Shown: one piece after another, positions 52,358 through 60,713 of the stretch
Position numbering within the stretch: the stretch's first letter is position 1
Layout: each line of letters begins with the position of its first letter
Source: Ruminococcus sp. AF31-8BH
GTDB lineage: Bacteria; Bacillota; Clostridia; Lachnospirales; Lachnospiraceae
DNA length: 64,000 nt
NCBI RefSeq assembly: GCF_003460605.1
Contig: NZ_QTVN01000001.1
Coordinates: forward strand, 372,001 to 436,000
Direction of reading: 5' to 3'
Position numbers and translations under genes: made by a program
The notes under the pieces: generated by a model
Told to the model about the DNA's origin: nothing
Databases searched by the model: none
What the model saw: only the letters and a program-made list of their open reading frames with translations

Positions 52358-53871
52358 TTGTCACCTCCTGCAATTGCTTTCATTACGTTCATCTGGTTCA
52401 TATCCTGCTCATCAATCTCTCCAACCTTCTGGCCGTCTCGAAGAACCGCCATACGGTTGCAGGTACGAAGCATTTCCTCAATCTCAGAAGAAATGAAGAT
52501 CAGGCTCTTACCTTCATCTGCCAGCTTCAGAACCAGCTTCTGGATCTCTGTTTTGGTACCGATATCAATACCTCGTGTAGGCTCATCCAGAATCAGGAAA
52601 TCTGGATTTGTGGCAAGCCATCTTGCCAGGATAACCTTCTGCTGGTTTCCACCGGAAAGCTGCTTGATCAGAGTCTCACGGCTTGCACATTTGATCTGGA
52701 GAAGATCAATATACTTGTCTGCGATCTCACACTGCTTTGCCATAGGAATCTTTTTCAAAATGCCCTGTTTTGCCTGTACGGCAAGAATGATATTTTCTCT
52801 TACAGAAAGGTCTGCAATAATGCCTTCTGCTTTACGGTCATCAGGGAGAAGTCCCATTCCAAGATGCATAGCATCAATTGGATTCTTTACTTTTACTTCC
52901 TGGCCTTTTACCTTCAGGGTTCCGGTCTGTGCACGGTCAGCTCCGTAAATGGCACGGGCCAGCTCGCTTCGTCCGCTTCCAAGAAGTCCGGTCAGTCCGA
53001 TAACCTCTCCTTTGTGAATATCAAGATCAAACGGTTTGATGGTACCAGCGTGGCTTAATCCGCGGGCTTCAATAACCATCGGCTCTTTTCTCTTATCTCC
53101 AGTAGTCTCCGGTTTGATGGATGCCAGATCATCGAAATCTTTTCCCATCATAGCTGCTACCAGCTTTACTCTCGGCAGGTCTGCAATGTCATATTCTCCT
53201 ACCAGCTTACCATTTCGAAGAACTGTGATTCCGTCACATACCGCATATACCTGCTCCAGGAAATGGGTAACGAATATGATTCCAACACCCTTTTCCTTCA
53301 GTCTGCGCATCATGGTAAAAAGCTTTTCTACTTCACGGTCATCCAGTGAAGAAGTGGGCTCATCCAGGATCAGCACTTTACAATCCATATCTACAGCACG
53401 GGCAATTGCGATCATCTGCTGCAATGCCAGTGAATATTCTTCAAGATTACGTGTTACATCAATGTCAAGCTCCAGCTGCTTCATCAGTGCTGCTGCCTGA
53501 CGGTTCATGGCCTTTCGGTTGACCGTGCCAAGCTTTGTTAAAGGCTCACGGCCTATGTACAGGTTCTCTGCCACTGAAAGATTCGGACAGAGGTTTACTT
53601 CCTGATATACAGTGGAGATACCCTTTTTCTGGGCATCCATGGTATCTTTATTTACAATGGGATGATCAAATCCTTCCAGATAGATTTCTCCGGCTTCAAA
53701 TTTATTTACGCCAGTCAGGCATTTGATCAGTGTGGATTTACCCGCGCCATTCTCTCCCATCAGCGCACGGATTTCACCTTTTTTCAATGTAAGGTCCACG
53801 CCTTCCAGTGCTTTTACACCTGGGAATGTCATGCAGATTCCCTGCATTTTCAATACTACTCCTGCCTCCAA
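52354..53871 (-). CDS. ytfR: Sugar ABC transporter ATPase with two nucleotide-binding domains (YtfR type)
   Basis: A 505-residue CUT2-type ATPase made of two ABC domains. The first has Walker A MGENGAGKSTLIK, the signature region SLALQQMIAIARAV and Walker B VLILDEPTSSLD. The second has the degenerate P-loop GLTGLLGSGRSELARA typical of this class, signature KQLSGGNQQKVILARWLA and FLILDEPTRGIDIGT. Only the first site is expected to hydrolyse ATP well. Translation likely begins at TTG 53871, 7 bp after GGGAGG. A strong hairpin separates it from the binding-protein gene, so it is probably made in smaller amounts. Confidence 0.9.
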   Translation of the reverse strand: MEAGVVLKMQGICMTFPGVKALEGVDLTLKKGEIRALMGENGAGKSTLIKCLTGVNKFEAGEIYLEGFDHPIVNKDTMDAQKKGISTVYQEVNLCPNLSVAENLYIGREPLTKLGTVNRKAMNRQAAALMKQLELDIDVTRNLEEYSLALQQMIAIARAVDMDCKVLILDEPTSSLDDREVEKLFTMMRRLKEKGVGIIFVTHFLEQVYAVCDGITVLRNGKLVGEYDIADLPRVKLVAAMMGKDFDDLASIKPETTGDKRKEPMVIEARGLSHAGTIKPFDLDIHKGEVIGLTGLLGSGRSELARAIYGADRAQTGTLKVKGQEVKVKNPIDAMHLGMGLLPDDRKAEGIIADLSVRENIILAVQAKQGILKKIPMAKQCEIADKYIDLLQIKCASRETLIKQLSGGNQQKVILARWLATNPDFLILDEPTRGIDIGTKTEIQKLVLKLADEGKSLIFISSEIEEMLRTCNRMAVLRDGQKVGEIDEQDMNQMNVMKAIAGGDK

Positions 53872-53958
53872 CGCGATTCCTCCCTTCCCGTTACGAGCAA
53901 CATTTTTTCATTCTCCTCATTTGCCAGCAGGACTGCGCCACAGTCCTGTTCAATGATA

Positions 53959-53997
53959 AGGGGGAGGAAAAATCCGCCCTGGGACTTTCCTCCCCCT
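53959..53997 (-). terminator. Intra-operon hairpin between binding-protein and ATPase genes
   Basis: AGGGGGAGGAAA (53959-53970) pairs perfectly with TTTCCTCCCCCT (53986-53997) over a 15-base loop. No long T-run follows on the minus strand, so it is more likely a partial terminator or RNA-stabilising stem that raises binding-protein level over the membrane parts. Confidence 0.75.
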
Positions 53998-54017
53998 GTA
54001 AGTTCACACTTTTCTAA

Positions 54018-55001
54018 TTAGTAAGCACGTCCGTCCAGAACTTCCTGAGTCATAGTTGTTGCATATTCGCTCTCGATTCCAGGTGCTACGAATGCCTGAT
54101 CCTCAACAAGTGTTGTCTTCTCATAGTCTTCGCCAGCCTGCATTTTCTCGATAACGCCCTTAACGGTCTCAGCCTGGATTGGGTTACACTCAACGTCACA
54201 GTTGATCTTTCCGTCTAATGTGTACTGAAGTCCGTCATGTGTTGCATCGAAGGAAATAAGAGTTACATCTCCGTCTACACCATAGGTGATACCTGCTGCA
54301 TCCATTGCATCCATTGCGCCGTATGCTTCGTTATCATTCTGGCAGATAACTACGTTGAACTGTCCCTCGTAGGATTTGATGAAGGACTCCATAACTTCCT
54401 GGCCGCCAGCCTGTGTGAAGTCACCGGACTGGGAATCAAGGATTGTCCAGTTGTCATGCTCGCCAGCTACCTGATTGAATCCATCTGTACGTCCAAGTGT
54501 TGCGGAAGCTCCTACGGAACCTTCGATTACAAGGATGTTAGCGTCTGCATCGCCAAGATACTCAGCCAGCCAGTTTCCTGCTGTGATACCTTCGTTTGTG
54601 GTGTTTGTTCCAACCCATGCGTCATATAAGTCATCGCTTGCTTCGATTTCACGGTCTGCAATGATTACCGGGATTCCGGCATCCTGTGCTTCCTGAAGAA
54701 CGGTGTCCCAGCCAGCGGACTGGATCGGAGCGATTACGATATAATCCATATCTTTACTGATGAAAGTACGAACAGCTTCAAGCTGTGCAGCATTGTCATT
54801 GTCGCAGTCTACAAGGTCAAGGCTGTATCCAGCATCTTCTGAGAAAACATCCTGATAGTTCTGGGTGTTTGCTGTACGCCAGTCTGACTCATGTCCAACC
54901 TGTGCATATCCAACTGTTACCAGATCATCTGCATATACTGGCATAGCCATCATGCTGAGTGTTGCTGCTGCGAGTGCCATAACTGCTAATTTCCTTTTCA
55001 T
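54018..55001 (-). CDS. ytfQ: Periplasmic-type sugar-binding protein (YtfQ type)
   Basis: A 327-residue exported binding protein of the CUT2 group. After a signal peptide (ending PVYADD) it begins LVTVGYAQVGHESDWRTANT, very like YtfQ (VGFSQVGSESGWRAAET). It has YIVIAPIQSAGWDTVLQEAQ, IPVIIADREIEASD, GASATLGRTDGF, QSGDFTQAGGQEVMESFIKS, a hinge QNDNEAYGAMDAMDAAGI and the C-terminal INCDVECNPIQAETV. There is no lipobox Cys, which is unusual for a Gram-positive binding protein, so it may be secreted or held by the uncleaved helix. Substrates of relatives are furanose sugars such as galactofuranose. A good promoter lies at 55056-55084. Confidence 0.9.
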   Translation of the reverse strand: MKRKLAVMALAAATLSMMAMPVYADDLVTVGYAQVGHESDWRTANTQNYQDVFSEDAGYSLDLVDCDNDNAAQLEAVRTFISKDMDYIVIAPIQSAGWDTVLQEAQDAGIPVIIADREIEASDDLYDAWVGTNTTNEGITAGNWLAEYLGDADANILVIEGSVGASATLGRTDGFNQVAGEHDNWTILDSQSGDFTQAGGQEVMESFIKSYEGQFNVVICQNDNEAYGAMDAMDAAGITYGVDGDVTLISFDATHDGLQYTLDGKINCDVECNPIQAETVKGVIEKMQAGEDYEKTTLVEDQAFVAPGIESEYATTMTQEVLDGRAY

Positions 55002-55055
55002 AGTGTTTGTTCCTCTCTTTCTTTTTAAAGGTTTTACGTTTTTCTTGATGTCTAT

Positions 55056-55084
55056 AATTTAGCTGAAATCAACATAAAATTCAA
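55056..55084 (-). promoter_or_regulatory. Promoter of the ytfQ-type operon
   Basis: On the minus strand TTGAAT (55084-55079) and TAAATT (55061-55056) are separated by exactly 17 bp, 55 bp before the ATG. The operator-like repeats lie 41 to 88 bp upstream, a typical place for an activator such as a YesN-type regulator. Confidence 0.6.
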
Positions 55085-55124
55085 TATTACTTTCCGTGTT
55101 TTTGGCAGTTTCGTCAGTTCATCC

Positions 55125-55172
55125 AATACAGATTTTGTTATTTTAGTAGTGAAATAAATACAGATTTGTATT
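55125..55172. promoter_or_regulatory. Paired operator-like sites in the sugar-operon control region
   Basis: AATACAGATTTTGTTA (55125-55140) and AATACAGATTTGTATT (55157-55172) are near copies 32 bp apart, three helical turns. The second is an inverted repeat (AATACA/TGTATT) like AraR or YesN-type sites. A further direct repeat, AATTTTTTACGG, occurs at 55201 and 55378. The rest of the 483-bp gap is AT-rich and shows no gene. Confidence 0.55.
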
Positions 55173-55484
55173 ATAATGATTCCTAACCTGCAAAAGGTGG
55201 AATTTTTTACGGATTATATAGGAAAAACGTTTGTTTTCTTAAGATATCCCAGAAATATTCCTCTTTTTTCCCCGTTTTTCACTGCGGCAAACTGTCCAAC
55301 AACGTATAAAAAAGTTTAACTTCCCGAAAAGAAAGTAAGATTTTCTTTGGTAAAAAACCAGGAAATTTTCTATTTATAATTTTTTACGGTAGGAAAAATT
55401 ATGAGATTTTTTTAACACAGTAAATAATTTTTTCATTTATAAGAACGCTGCCGGAAAAACGGCACATCTATTCAGGAGGAACCT

Positions 55485-56576
55485 ATGGCAATCAAATATA
55501 AATGGCTCACCGAACAGCTGCGGGACTTGATTCAGGAATATATTCAAAATGGAAGGAACAGGCTGCCCGCAGAACAGGAATTATGCGCCCGCTATCGGGT
55601 CAGCCGCCAGACCGTGCGGGCTGCACTGGCAGTCCTGGAGGAATCTCAGGAAATCCGCCGGATAAAGGGCAGCGGCTCCTATATTACCGGACTTTCCGAC
55701 CAGGAATCCCGCAACGTGATCGGTGTCCTAATCCCAGATGAACAGCAGTACCAATACCCCGCTTTTGTAAATAACCTTCGCACAGCCCTGGCAGCCTACG
55801 GCTATACCTGCAAAGTTTTCCCCACCTACGGTCATCAGGATCAGGAACGGCAGATTCTCCAGTTTCTCCTGAAAAATCCTCTTCGTGCCATTCTTGCAGA
55901 ACCTGTAAAAAGCGCGCTGCCCACTCTCAACACCGAGCTTTATCAGATGCTTCTTCAAAAGGGAACTGCCGTCTTTTTCCTGGGCTGTGCCTACCCTGGC
56001 CTTTCACAGGTTCCGGTTCTTTCCGGCAATCCGGATTACGGAGCCAGCCTGCTGGTACAGGATCTGGCTGCCAAAGGCCATACCTGCATTGCAGGCATTT
56101 TCCAGATGGATGACCTGCGGGGACATCAGCACTGCCAGGGCTTTCTGAACGCCATGGAAAATCAGGGGCTCTTGGTTCCGGACCGAAACCTTGGATGGTT
56201 TACCACAGAAGATCTGGATGATTTCAGGCAGAATCGGGATATCCGTTTTCTGCAGAAATTCCTGGAAAAACTCACTGCTGACTGTACTGCAATCGTCTGC
56301 GAAGATGACTTTATTGCCTGGCTGTTGTGGGAAAAGCTTTCCCTCTCTTCCTCTGCTCCATTTATGGAAACACAGCCCTCTGGCAGCATCTCCCAACTGG
56401 CATTGTCGGCCTTCAATACCAGTTATCTCACCGCTTCCGGGCTTTTGCGCGCCGCCACTTTGACCAGTCCAACCCATGAGCCCGCCCAGATGGCTGCCCG
56501 GATGATTGCAGACAAATTAAAAGGACTCCCTGTCTCTTCACAGGAAGTCCCATTGCAGCTGCTGCCGCCCAAATAA
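55485..56576 (+). CDS. AraR-like repressor: GntR DNA-binding domain with LacI-type sugar sensor
   Basis: A 363-residue regulator. Residues 1-70 form a GntR winged helix (LRDLIQEYIQNGRNRLPAEQ and YRVSRQTVRAALAVLEES, then IKGSGSYIT). Residues about 75-360 are a LacI/binding-protein-like sensor domain (NVIGVLIPDEQQYQYPAFVN, GKGHTC-type turn AAKGHTCIAGIFQMDDLRGH, ending EPAQMAARMIADKLKGL). This fusion is that of AraR, the arabinose repressor. It is divergent from the sugar importer and very probably represses it, inducer being the transported sugar or a product. GGAGG stands 6 bp before the ATG. Confidence 0.88.
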   Translation: MAIKYKWLTEQLRDLIQEYIQNGRNRLPAEQELCARYRVSRQTVRAALAVLEESQEIRRIKGSGSYITGLSDQESRNVIGVLIPDEQQYQYPAFVNNLRTALAAYGYTCKVFPTYGHQDQERQILQFLLKNPLRAILAEPVKSALPTLNTELYQMLLQKGTAVFFLGCAYPGLSQVPVLSGNPDYGASLLVQDLAAKGHTCIAGIFQMDDLRGHQHCQGFLNAMENQGLLVPDRNLGWFTTEDLDDFRQNRDIRFLQKFLEKLTADCTAIVCEDDFIAWLLWEKLSLSSSAPFMETQPSGSISQLALSAFNTSYLTASGLLRAATLTSPTHEPAQMAARMIADKLKGLPVSSQEVPLQLLPPK

Positions 56577-56582
56577 AAACGA

Positions 56583-58187
56583 TTATGCGCTGCCCTTGCT
56601 TCTGTATTCCCTTGGACTGCAGCCCATATTTTTCTTAAACACATAGCTGAAATAATGAGGATCCTTATAGCCCACCTCCTGCGCAATCTCCCCGGATGAC
56701 TTATCCGTTTCGCGCAGGAGCTTCTTCGCCCGCTCCATTCTTTTTCCAGTCAGATATTCCACAAACGTCTTCTGCATCTTCTGACTGAAAATAGCACTGA
56801 AATAATTGGCACTCATATTTACAGCTGACGCAACCTCGTTCAGGGAAATGCTCTCCCTGCAGCAGTTCTCATCAATGTAATCCAGGACCTTTCTCATGGC
56901 ACTGGTCCCCTGGGATTCACTTCTCTCATCCCGGATGTCCACTGCTGCCTGAAGCATATCCGTACAATACTCCGCCACCTGGGAAGCTTTCAGGCATGTT
57001 TCCTCATATTTCTCATCAATCCGGCCCACATATTCTTCCTTGGCAACGCCAAGAGATTCCAGATACATGATAGTCGTAAAACGAATGTGAAGCACTACGT
57101 AATCCCGGAACATTCTGGATTCCAGAGCCTTGCTCATACCGCTTAAATACCCCTGGACAAAATCCTGGATTTCGCAGCTGGTTCCCTTGGTAAGGAAATC
57201 CTTTATGACTTCCGGATTCAGCTGAGAAGAATCTACTCCATCCAGCCGGTTCTCTCCCTGTGAGTTTACATAATTCTCCAAAGTCTTTTCCGTAAGAACA
57301 TGCAGCCCTGGCACCATAAAGCGGTATGCAAAATAGTGGTTCACACTCTGATAGCACTGGGAAAGCAGACTCAGCCTTTCGACTGGTTTTCCCACAGCCA
57401 CATACCACTCCAGCTGATCCTGGTCTCCGCAGGTTCTTTCCATATATTCCACACAGTTCCCGGTCAGCTCTTCCAGTTGGGACATTTCTCCTTTCACCAG
57501 AACGCCATAGCTGTTTACATTCCAGCGGAAAAGCAGATACTGCGGATAGCGCAGAAAATAGTGAAGCACTTCGTCCTGTTTTTTCAGGAAGCCTTCCATC
57601 TTGTCCTTATTTTTCTCCTGAAGATATAAGAATAGAAGATTGTACCCTGCTGCGGTAATCTCAATGGACTGGCGGTCTGCCTCGTCGTAAATCTCCTTAA
57701 CGGAAAGTTCCCCTTCCAAAATTTTCTCCATAAAACGGCGTCTGGAAAACTGCTCGTACTCCTGGATCTCATTCTGAAACTGGGTGCGGTAATCCTCCTG
57801 TTCCTGGTCTTGTTCGATCTTATCCTTCAATTCAAGAAGAACGGTTTTCAGTTTCATCCTGGTTACCGGCTTCAGCAGATACTGATCCACTCCTACCTCT
57901 ATCGCCTGTCTTGCGTATTCGAAATCATCGTATCCGCTGACAATGATGATCTTCATCCGCGGAAATTCCTTGCTTACAATTTTGCTTAAAGAAATCCCAT
58001 CCATAAAAGGCATCTTAATGTCTGTAATCAGCACATCCGGCCTTGTTTTTCGGATTAGAGGCAGCGCCATCTCTCCGTCAGCAGCTTCCCCCACAAAGCG
58101 ATATCCAAACTGATCCCAGGGAATCCTGTCACGCAGACCTTCCCGGATCACAGTCTCATCTTCAACCAGAAATACCTTCAGCAGCAT
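56583..58187 (-). CDS. YesN-type response regulator (receiver plus AraC DNA-binding domain)
   Basis: A 534-residue regulator. The receiver domain (1-120) has LLKVFLVEDETVIREGLRDR, phospho-Asp in PDVLITDIKMPFMDG, and Lys in YLLKPVTRMKLK. A long middle region follows. The C-terminal AraC domain (about 430-530) has ISLNEVASAVNMSANYFSAI and SSGEIAQEVGYKDPHYFSYV with FKKNMGCSPREYR. The start at 58187 is preferred because GGGAGG lies 6 bp upstream. It overlaps the end of the sensor-protein gene by 26 bp. It is the output part of a kinase/binding-protein/regulator system and likely activates the nearby importer. Confidence 0.9.
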   Translation of the reverse strand: MLLKVFLVEDETVIREGLRDRIPWDQFGYRFVGEAADGEMALPLIRKTRPDVLITDIKMPFMDGISLSKIVSKEFPRMKIIIVSGYDDFEYARQAIEVGVDQYLLKPVTRMKLKTVLLELKDKIEQDQEQEDYRTQFQNEIQEYEQFSRRRFMEKILEGELSVKEIYDEADRQSIEITAAGYNLLFLYLQEKNKDKMEGFLKKQDEVLHYFLRYPQYLLFRWNVNSYGVLVKGEMSQLEELTGNCVEYMERTCGDQDQLEWYVAVGKPVERLSLLSQCYQSVNHYFAYRFMVPGLHVLTEKTLENYVNSQGENRLDGVDSSQLNPEVIKDFLTKGTSCEIQDFVQGYLSGMSKALESRMFRDYVVLHIRFTTIMYLESLGVAKEEYVGRIDEKYEETCLKASQVAEYCTDMLQAAVDIRDERSESQGTSAMRKVLDYIDENCCRESISLNEVASAVNMSANYFSAIFSQKMQKTFVEYLTGKRMERAKKLLRETDKSSGEIAQEVGYKDPHYFSYVFKKNMGCSPREYRSKGSA

Positions 58188-59193
58188 CTTCATCCTCCCC
58201 TGCATTCTCCTGCGTATATACCCGTTCCGGAACATAATACGCTTTTTCTACTTCTTTACCTGCTTCCATATCCTTTATAACCTGTTCCACATATTTTCCC
58301 TGGTCCGGATTACACTGGACGTCAATGTTGATTTCACCGTTTCTTACCAGTTCCACTCCAGCATCTACCGCGTCAAAGGAAATCACTGTGATATCGCCGT
58401 TTACGCCAGTTGTTTTGCCAGCAGCATGAATAGCCTCCAGGGCTCCGAACGTCATGTCATCATTCTGGGACACCACCACATCAATATCCTCATATTTCTC
58501 CAGAAGCCTTGCCATCTCTTCTTTGCCTTTGGCTGTGGTAAATTCTCCGTCTACCTGTTCCAGAATATTCCAGTTATGCTGGATCTTTGCAGTCTCATTG
58601 AACCCTCTGGTTCTTCCAATGGTAGCAGTTGCCCCTTTGGTTCCCTGCAAAACCACAATGTTTATTTCATCCTCATCTCTTCCCTGTTCTTTCAGGTAAT
58701 CCTCCAGCCAGTATCCCGCATCCTGTCCTTCCCGGATAAAGTCAGAGCCTACCCATGTGGTATAGAGGGAATCATCCGCTACCTCCACAGTACGGTCCAT
58801 AAGGATCACCGGAATCCCTGCATCCTTCGCCTCCTGAAGCACAGTGTCCCAACCGGTTTCCTCAATGGGCGAAAGCACAATGTAGTCCACCTGCTGGGAG
58901 ATAAAGCTTCGGATTGCCTTGATCTGGTTGGCCTGTTTCTGTCTGGCATTGTCAAAAATCAGCAGATAGCCATTGGCTCTGGTAAAAGCATCCTGAACAG
59001 ACTGGGTGTGTGCGGTTCTCCACACGGATTCACTTCCTACCTGGGAAACGCCCACTACGATTAAGTTGTCATCCTCTGCAGGAGTTTCCTGCACATTGCC
59101 GCTTCCAAAAGGGCTTCCAAGAAGAACCAGCGCTACCAGCACAAATACAACCGGCGCCACAGCCCAGATGTTTTTCTTTATAAACTGTCTCAT
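58162..59193 (-). CDS. Membrane-anchored YtfQ-like sugar-binding protein, probable sensor partner of the kinase
   Basis: A 343-residue paralogue of the importer's binding protein (IVVGVSQVGSESVWRTAHTQ against VTVGYAQVGHESDWRTANTQ). It has an uncleaved-looking N-terminal helix (WAVAPVVFVLVALVLLGSPF) and no lipobox. It contains YIVLSPIEETGWDTVLQEAK, GATATIGRTRGFNE, EFTTAKGKEEMARLLEKYED and INIDVQCNPDQGKYVEQVIK. It lies between a LytS-type kinase gene (4-bp overlap) and its response regulator, not with the transporter. The arrangement matches XylFII-LytS-YesN systems of clostridia, where an anchored binding protein reports sugar to the kinase. The role here is inferred from that. Confidence 0.85.
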   Translation of the reverse strand: MRQFIKKNIWAVAPVVFVLVALVLLGSPFGSGNVQETPAEDDNLIVVGVSQVGSESVWRTAHTQSVQDAFTRANGYLLIFDNARQKQANQIKAIRSFISQQVDYIVLSPIEETGWDTVLQEAKDAGIPVILMDRTVEVADDSLYTTWVGSDFIREGQDAGYWLEDYLKEQGRDEDEINIVVLQGTKGATATIGRTRGFNETAKIQHNWNILEQVDGEFTTAKGKEEMARLLEKYEDIDVVVSQNDDMTFGALEAIHAAGKTTGVNGDITVISFDAVDAGVELVRNGEINIDVQCNPDQGKYVEQVIKDMEAGKEVEKAYYVPERVYTQENAGEDEDAAEGISG

Positions 59194-60671
59194 AAGCGTG
59201 CCCCCTCCTGCTGTGGCTGTACATTTGCGGCATTCTCTGCCGAGGCTTCCAGAATAGCAGGAATCACAATCTCCACCGTAGTTCCTTTGCCCTTTTCAGA
59301 CTCAATCTTCATGCCGTACTCATAACCGAAATACATATGGATACGCTCATTTACATTTGCCAGCCCAAAGCCCTTCTCCGTCTCCTGACAAGGCTTCTCG
59401 ATCTGCTGGCGAAGCTGCGCAAGTTCTTCCTCATCCATACCCACGCCGTCATCCCGGACAGTCAGGCGGATAATATCCCCCTCTTTTTCCCCGTGAATGT
59501 GAATGCATCCCTTGGCACGCTTATATTTGATTCCATGATAAAGCGCATTCTCCACTACCGGCTGAAGTGTCAGCTTCAGGATCTGATATTTATAAATTAC
59601 CTGATCCAGCTGAATGTCATATTCCAGAATATCCCGGTAACGCATTTCCTGGATCTGCAGATAGCTGCTGATGTGCTTCTCCTCTTCCTTAATGGAAATA
59701 AACTCCTTTCCTTTGCTGAGAATCTCACGGAAAAAGTCCGACAAGGTAACAACCATTGTCACTGCTTCGTCTGGCTCATTGGATTCGATCAGCCACACAA
59801 TGGTGTCGAGTGTGTTGTAAAGGAAATGCGGCTGGATCTGCTCTTGGAGGAGGCGCAGGTCTGCCTTTCGCATTTTGCGCTCATCTTCCTTCACCTTGTC
59901 GATCAGGGACTGCATATTTCCCGCCATCTTATTAAAGCTCACCGCAAGTTCCGCAACTTCATCGTCAGAATTCACCTGTGCCCTGGCATTGAAATCTCCC
60001 TGGGCAATTTTCTCCGTCACGGAATTCAACTGCCGGATGGGCTGAAGGATTCCGGAAACGATCATCACCGCACTGACAGCCACTACTGCAATCAGCACCG
60101 CGATCAGAATGCTGCACACCACCATAAAGCGTCCAATCTGTTTTTGCAGGGTGTCTGTAACCTTTTCCATGTACCGGGTCTGATAGTAAATGTAATACTG
60201 GATGTCATCCTGGATCAGCTCTGTAAGAATATAGATATTGTTATCCAGCATCTCGATATTCTCACTGTACCGGCCTCCGGCATCGATGCTGTCCACAATA
60301 TCATCCACTCTTTTTTCCAGAGCATTGATGTTTCGCAAAAGACTCTCCAGCCACAGCTTACTTTCTGATTCTGTAGTGATTGCCGTAAGTCTGGTAAACT
60401 CACTGCGCAGTTCCTCGATCAGGACATATGGATTCTTCAGGCTTTTGTCCGACTCAATGTTATCCAGCGTCACATAGCCAACTACCAGTTTATAAAGGCT
60501 TTCATCCATTTCCTCTTTGAAATTCAGGTTATAATTGTTGGCAACTGTCATGTTGCTTACAATCTCCGAATATGTGTTGCTGTAGCTTGCCATGGAAGCA
60601 AGCAGATACATTACCAGAAGAATAAACGGCAGTGTTACCACTGCCGCTAATGTAAGAATTTTCTTTTTCAT
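59190..60671 (-). CDS. LytS/YesM-type sensor histidine kinase
   Basis: A 493-residue membrane kinase. Helices at about 5-25 and 178-205 flank an extracytoplasmic helical sensor of about 150 residues. A HAMP domain (about 205-258) leads to the His_kinase domain with phospho-His in LLQEQIQPHFLYNTLDTIVW. The ATPase region has PVVENALYHGIKYKRAKG, VRDDGVGMDEEEL and GFGLANVNERIHMYFGYEYG. All boxes are intact. Its helical sensor has no obvious ligand fold, fitting a kinase that listens to the binding protein encoded directly after it. The upstream cyclic-di-GMP gene ends 42 bp before its start. Confidence 0.92.
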   Translation of the reverse strand: MKKKILTLAAVVTLPFILLVMYLLASMASYSNTYSEIVSNMTVANNYNLNFKEEMDESLYKLVVGYVTLDNIESDKSLKNPYVLIEELRSEFTRLTAITTESESKLWLESLLRNINALEKRVDDIVDSIDAGGRYSENIEMLDNNIYILTELIQDDIQYYIYYQTRYMEKVTDTLQKQIGRFMVVCSILIAVLIAVVAVSAVMIVSGILQPIRQLNSVTEKIAQGDFNARAQVNSDDEVAELAVSFNKMAGNMQSLIDKVKEDERKMRKADLRLLQEQIQPHFLYNTLDTIVWLIESNEPDEAVTMVVTLSDFFREILSKGKEFISIKEEEKHISSYLQIQEMRYRDILEYDIQLDQVIYKYQILKLTLQPVVENALYHGIKYKRAKGCIHIHGEKEGDIIRLTVRDDGVGMDEEELAQLRQQIEKPCQETEKGFGLANVNERIHMYFGYEYGMKIESEKGKGTTVEIVIPAILEASAENAANVQPQQEGARL

Positions 60672-60713
60672 AAAGCAGAGCGTACCTCCCTTTATTCAAA
60701 ATCCCGTATTTTT

